A DNA stretch of 64,000 nt from Eisenbergiella tayi (GTDB lineage: Bacteria; Bacillota; Clostridia; Lachnospirales; Lachnospiraceae). The stretch's first letter is position 1; every line of letters starts with the position of its first letter. The position numbers and the translations under genes are program-made. The notes beneath the pieces were generated by a model that was not told the origin of the DNA, did not search any database, and saw only the letters and a program-made list of their open reading frames with translations. The stretch spans positions 1-64,000 of the forward strand of contig NZ_MPDJ01000001.1 of the NCBI RefSeq assembly GCF_001881565.1, given 5' to 3'. Shown piece by piece: positions 62,786-64,000 of this stretch.

Positions 62786-63151
62786 TTACTCAAAAATTTT
62801 ATCAGCGCCAGCCTTATTAATCAAGTCTACCATTTTGAGCAATGCTCCTCTTTGAATTCTTTTCAGGGTACGTTCAGAACGGCTATTCCAATTTCCCCAT
62901 TTTTCCTCTATCTGTTTACTGGTTTCATCCCATGTGTTGTGATTAATCACATGGCTTGTAAATAAAAAAAGTTCCCCTTTGTTTAGAGTTTTCAAACAGA
63001 TATTCATAATATCAAGTCTTTTGGCCATTATCTGCAGTTCCACCGGCATATCTGTTTCACCCTTATACCCTGCAGACTTCTGCCATATTTCTAATTGAGC
63101 TGCCATTTCTTTGTAAATGCTAAAGAAATATTTTAGTTTTTCATCTGTCAT
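62786..63151 (-). CDS. Small helical protein of unknown function
   Basis: This 121-residue, mostly alpha-helical, charged protein has no signal peptide or known motif: the N-terminus is MTDEKLKYFFSIYKEMAAQLE, and ERTLKRIQRGALLKMVDLI near the end suggests a helix-turn-helix-like or coiled-coil region. AGGAG lies upstream of the ATG. It is divergent from the sigma-like gene, with about 200 bases between them. It could be a phage-type regulator or a partner of the sigma factor, but this is a guess. Confidence 0.6.
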   Translation of the reverse strand: MTDEKLKYFFSIYKEMAAQLEIWQKSAGYKGETDMPVELQIMAKRLDIMNICLKTLNKGELFLFTSHVINHNTWDETSKQIEEKWGNWNSRSERTLKRIQRGALLKMVDLINKAGADKIFE

Positions 63152-63354
63152 AAAAGTAACTCCTGTAATTAATAGATAATATAATAAACGATATTGTTCG
63201 GCATTTTTCTACACAATGACACGAAATTGACATTTTCTTGTCACTTATTTTTCACTAATATTTATGTTATTTTAACAATAAAATAACGGCTATATTGTTT
63301 ATATTTCCAATTTCTCCATTTTCTCCCTTTTAACCTAAAAAAGGAGAAAATGAG

Positions 63355-63873
63355 ATGAAAGTAAATGAACTGGTTCAGTGTTATCTGGAGACAAAAGATG
63401 AACAATATTTCAAGGAATTAATAGACATATTTGAGCCACTGATACTGTCTTATGCCCACAGACTATACTATCTGGAAAAGGATGACAGTGTGCAGGAGCT
63501 AACTCTTGCATTGTTCGAATCCATCTCAACGATTCATGATACAAGTGATACTGCTATGTGCTTTTCCTATATTCAGTCTGCTATATATCATCGTTTTTGT
63601 AAGTTATATTACAAAAGCAAAACAGCGAAGGAACAAATTGACAGACATGTGTATATTGAAAACATGGAGGCTCTCGGGCAACGAAGCAACGATATCGATG
63701 ACTGTCTTTTTCGTTTGGATTTAGATAAGAAATTGAAGAAAATGGACCCAAAAAGAAAACAAATTATTTTACTATTAATCCAAGGATGGTCTGATGCAGA
63801 AATTGCCAATATACAAGGCTATAGTAAACAATATATCAATCGGATTAAAAAAAATTTGCTGAAAAATACATAA
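63355..63873 (+). CDS. Sigma-70-like factor, small
   Basis: This 172-residue protein has a region-2-like N-terminus (IFEPLILSYAHRLYYLEKDDSVQELTLALFESI, in which DSVQELTLALFE resembles the conserved region 2.1/2.2) and a region-4-like C-terminal helix-turn-helix, WSDAEIANIQGYSKQYINRIKKNL. Such small factors control mobile-element, competence or stress genes in Firmicutes. The ATG follows AGGAGAAA with 5-8 bases spacing; an ATG four bases earlier is followed by a stop. No anti-sigma gene is visible, though the divergent gene is a candidate. A strong hairpin follows. Confidence 0.85.
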   Translation: MKVNELVQCYLETKDEQYFKELIDIFEPLILSYAHRLYYLEKDDSVQELTLALFESISTIHDTSDTAMCFSYIQSAIYHRFCKLYYKSKTAKEQIDRHVYIENMEALGQRSNDIDDCLFRLDLDKKLKKMDPKRKQIILLLIQGWSDAEIANIQGYSKQYINRIKKNLLKNT

Positions 63874-63912
63874 AACCTGCCAAATAGGGTAATTTTCTGT
63901 TTAGCAGGCATT

Positions 63913-63948
63913 AAAGGTGCGCTGCAGAAATTCCTGCAACGCACCTTT
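63913..63948. terminator. Bidirectional terminator between convergent genes
   Basis: AAAGGTGCG pairs with CGCACCTTT, with a further TGCAG/CTGCA stem, 40 bases after the sigma-like gene and two bases beyond the stop of the minus-strand gene that enters from the window end. Confidence 0.85.
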
Positions 63949-63949
63949 C

Positions 63950-64000
63950 CTACAGGCTGTTGACTTTTTCGCTTAAATCGTCTACTGTATTTTTTATTTC
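63950..64000 (-). CDS. C-terminal end of a gene cut by the window edge
   Basis: The open frame from 64000 down gives EIKNTVDDLSEKVNSL followed by TAG at 63950-63952. The heptad-like spacing of hydrophobic residues suggests a coiled-coil tail. With a terminator directly after it, I take it as a real gene end, but nothing more can be said from 16 residues. Confidence 0.5.
   Translation of the reverse strand, partial: EIKNTVDDLSEKVNSL

Noticed and set aside
1..64000. CRISPR array, rRNA genes or replication origin
   Set aside because: I saw no regularly spaced repeats, no rRNA segments and no clusters of DnaA-box-like sequence.

Overview
This window looks like the start of a contig from a spore-forming Clostridia genome, most likely Lachnospiraceae. 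The reasons are an alpha/beta-type small acid-soluble spore protein, AGGAGG ribosome binding sites before almost every gene, a PPi-type phosphofructokinase, YesMN/LplB-type sugar uptake and many Firmicutes-type regulators. The first 165 bases are not natural sequence: 1-127 duplicate 6650-6776 exactly and are joined to the rest by a degenerate copy of the 38-base Nextera mate-pair junction adapter (128-165). Layout, 0.2-20.9 kb: the end of a NitT/TauT-type ABC operon, a spore protein, a DJ-1/CBS pair, a CYTH phosphatase, a TelA/XpaC pair, a metallo-beta-lactamase fused to a degenerate esterase domain, a LacI-glycogen phosphorylase-MalQ operon with an operator, a HEAT-repeat protein, PPi-phosphofructokinase, a Ca2+ antiporter, a MATE exporter with two acetyltransferases, a cytidylate-kinase-like protein and a PiT/DUF47 phosphate pair. 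20.9-34.5 kb: tRNA-Leu(UAG), an FtsX-type ABC permease without its own ATPase, a structured intergenic RNA candidate, a hybrid histidine kinase, a divergent AraC/GH2 pair, a MATE/GNAT operon, a rubredoxin-glutamate synthase fusion and a MORN-repeat protein. 34.5-50 kb: a three-gene envelope operon (LTA synthase-like, YfhO, DUF1624), then a carbohydrate locus on the minus strand (membrane protein, YesM kinase, YesN regulator, two permeases, binding protein, GH32-like hydrolase). A 292-bp MITE-like element with perfect 93-bp inverted arms and a 10-bp target duplication sits between kinase and regulator. 50-59.4 kb: an AT-rich creatininase, a TetR/flavodoxin pair with a 19-bp-arm operator, an ADP-ribosylglycohydrolase, and a response regulator-kinase-ATPase-FtsX cluster. 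59.4-64 kb: an AT-rich, gene-poor stretch with an RCC1-repeat lipoprotein, an unknown SH3-like protein, a small unknown protein, a sigma-70-like factor and a cut-off gene. The main regulatory link is between the two FtsX permease loci, 35 kb apart. Both promoters share the layout TTACA-N5-GTAAG-N17-GTAAG-N10-TATNCT with identical spacing. This suggests that one response regulator (58698-59399) controls both and that the orphan permease may borrow the ATPase of the complete cluster.
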